Below, one piece after another: positions 45,913 to 46,722 of a stretch of DNA of 46,722 nucleotides. The position numbers and the translations under genes were made by a program. Below the pieces are notes generated by a model. The model was not told the DNA's origin and ran no database searches. It saw only the letters and a list, made by a program, of their open reading frames with translations. This stretch comes from CALLVY01 sp937899855 (GTDB lineage Bacteria; Bacteroidota; Bacteroidia; Chitinophagales; Saprospiraceae): positions 1-46,722 of the forward strand of contig JBCBQC010000050.1 in the NCBI GenBank assembly GCA_039820405.1, written 5' to 3'. How positions within the stretch are numbered: position 1 is the stretch's first letter; every line of letters starts with the position of its first letter.

Positions 45913-46147
45913 AATCGATATCTATTTTTTCGGTATTCAACTTTACATAACGATATGACTTGACCTTGGCATTCTGCGAGGTCAAGATCGGGAGTTGGTT
46001 TTGGTAGGCGTAGGCCAGGTCGTTCTTAGCAGTCCGGTGGCTGCGTCGTAGTTGTATTCTCCCACCAGGAATAGCATTAATAATGTTACAAGATATCTCT
46101 CTTTCACTCCGCGCCATTCTAAATCGCTTAGCGTTCAGACTTAACAC
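45890..46147 (-). CDS. orphan 85-aa ORF, possibly a coding remnant
   Basis: The frame runs 85 codons from ATG 46147 and has a perfect -7 element 30 bp upstream, which supports transcription. The sequence (ARSEREISCNIINAIPGG, RSHRTAKNDLAYAYQNQLP, KSYRYVKLN) matches nothing I recognise. In the next frame on the same strand, 46027-46068 reads GEYNYDAATGLL, which loosely resembles the YD unit of RHS repeats, and TAKNDLAYAY also fits such a repeat. A frameshifted RHS fragment is therefore possible. The real gene, remnant or chance cannot be decided here. Confidence 0.35.
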   Translation of the reverse strand: MLSLNAKRFRMARSEREISCNIINAIPGGRIQLRRSHRTAKNDLAYAYQNQLPILTSQNAKVKSYRYVKLNTEKIDIDLLVQTTN

Positions 46148-46176
46148 TGTTTTTCCTAAATTTATACATTGATAAT

Positions 46177-46184
46177 CAAAGATA
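46177..46184 (-). promoter_or_regulatory. -7 element TATCTTTG
   Basis: This exact TAnnTTTG match on the minus strand is 30 bp before the ORF start at 46147. No -33 element was seen. Confidence 0.35.
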
Positions 46185-46268
46185 TGGCGCTTGTAAATAG
46201 GTTTTGTTTGATTTCATGAAAACACTTTACTATGCGAACATACAAGGAGTTGTTGAAATTGTTTTAAC

Positions 46269-46286
46269 CTTACTTAACTTACTTAA
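46269..46286. repeat. tandem 9-bp direct repeat CTTACTTAA
   Basis: Two perfect copies (46269-46277 and 46278-46286) lie 24 bp before the ATG of the EAD gene. They could be an operator, or slippage in A/T-rich DNA. Confidence 0.45.
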
Positions 46287-46309
46287 ACCCCTTAGCTGCA
46301 AAGAAACTA

Positions 46310-46722
46310 ATGGATAGAAAAACCAAAAGAATAATTAAGGATAAAATCGCGAATAATGATATTCTTGGTGCTATTACGCTTTGTAAAGCATACCTTCAGG
46401 AATATGAAAAAGATGACCAATATATAATATTACTGGAAAGTAGATTTAACAGATTAAGAAGTGATAAGATTGCAGGTGTTTTATCTGATTCTCAATACTC
46501 CATAGAGAAAAACAAAATAATCAATGATTTTCAGGAGTACATAAAATCACTTCCAGAAAATAATAGTAGAAGCAGGAATACAACCCAAAGTCATCTCAAC
46601 ACCTTCTACTTTTTTGCCCTCTTGATGGTGGTCCTCTCTATCTTATTTTTCCAGGGCCACTTATGGAATAATTCTCAGTCCATGTCTTGTCCAGATGACA
46701 CCACTGTATGTAGAGAATATCA
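46310..46722 (+). CDS. EAD11-like effector-associated domain with TM helix (3' truncated)
   Basis: The gene starts at ATG 46310 and runs off the window after 137 codons without a stop. Residues 1-80 form a helical domain with NDILGAITLCKAYLQ, then IILLESRFNRLRSDKIAGVL and SIEKNKIINDFQEYI. The LLESRFNRL block, the I-A-G-V-L turn and the following IEKNKIxxDFxEYI helix are the features I associate with effector-associated domain 11 (EAD11), an adaptor found in prokaryotic conflict systems with NACHT/STAND or caspase-like partners. A linker rich in N/S/T leads to a TM helix at about 98-115, then a short extracytoplasmic start with CPDDTTVC. The effector itself is outside the window. The codon use is strongly A/T-rich, unlike the rest of the window, suggesting transfer. 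Confidence 0.7.
   Translation, partial: MDRKTKRIIKDKIANNDILGAITLCKAYLQEYEKDDQYIILLESRFNRLRSDKIAGVLSDSQYSIEKNKIINDFQEYIKSLPENNSRSRNTTQSHLNTFYFFALLMVVLSILFFQGHLWNNSQSMSCPDDTTVCREY

Overview
The window looks like chromosomal DNA of a GC-moderate member of the Bacteroidota, most likely the Saprospiria (Lewinella-like). The evidence is three secreted proteins with type IX secretion (T9SS) C-terminal sorting domains, three tandem DUF4252 proteins behind an ECF sigma factor, a LytS-type kinase with a periplasmic propeller and a LytTR regulator, a Bacteroidota-style short alpha-glucan phosphorylase, and recurrent TAnnTTTG -7 promoter elements 30-55 bp before start codons. The assignment rests on protein families only; no rRNA, tRNA, CRISPR array or complete insertion sequence was recognised.

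Layout. 1-482 is A/T-rich and apparently empty. 483-1907 holds a small lipoprotein, a membrane protein and a small secreted protein. 2210-4893 has a Nudix hydrolase divergent from an M42 aminopeptidase and a UbiA-like membrane protein. 4890-7035 is a minus-strand set of SDR, luciferase-like monooxygenase and DUF1330 protein. 7112-11265 has a large lipoprotein and a BNR/VPS10-type propeller protein. 11473-14264 is the ECF sigma / anti-sigma / DUF4252 x3 operon. 14605 is a 44-codon small ORF. 14939-20106 runs lptF-like, PAP2 phosphatase, a beta-propeller lipoprotein and a T9SS cargo protein. 20103-25046 has xseB-xseA divergent from cydAB, followed by a secreted CDC-motif protein. 25056-32860 has the LytTR/propeller-kinase pair beside two paralogous Cys-rich T9SS proteins.

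34682-39990 is an alpha-glucan module: a lipoprotein pullulanase at the surface, an SLC45-like importer in the inner membrane and, convergent with them, a cytosolic glucan phosphorylase whose usual PLP-lysine position is threonine. clpB and a MOSC protein follow. The right end (44045-46722) becomes A/T-rich and accessory: an unknown protein, a VOC protein, an outer-membrane-like protein, a small orphan ORF and, cut off by the window edge, the start of a protein with an effector-associated domain (EAD11-like) followed by a transmembrane helix. This last gene is the best candidate for a conflict/defence system, which would lie mainly outside the window.

Most of the window is ordinary core and envelope biology. 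The stronger leads are the EAD-TM gene, the phosphorylase without its PLP lysine, the Cys-rich T9SS pair, the sigma/DUF4252 operon, the 44-aa ORF, and an LptF-like protein with a long Lys/Pro-rich insert.
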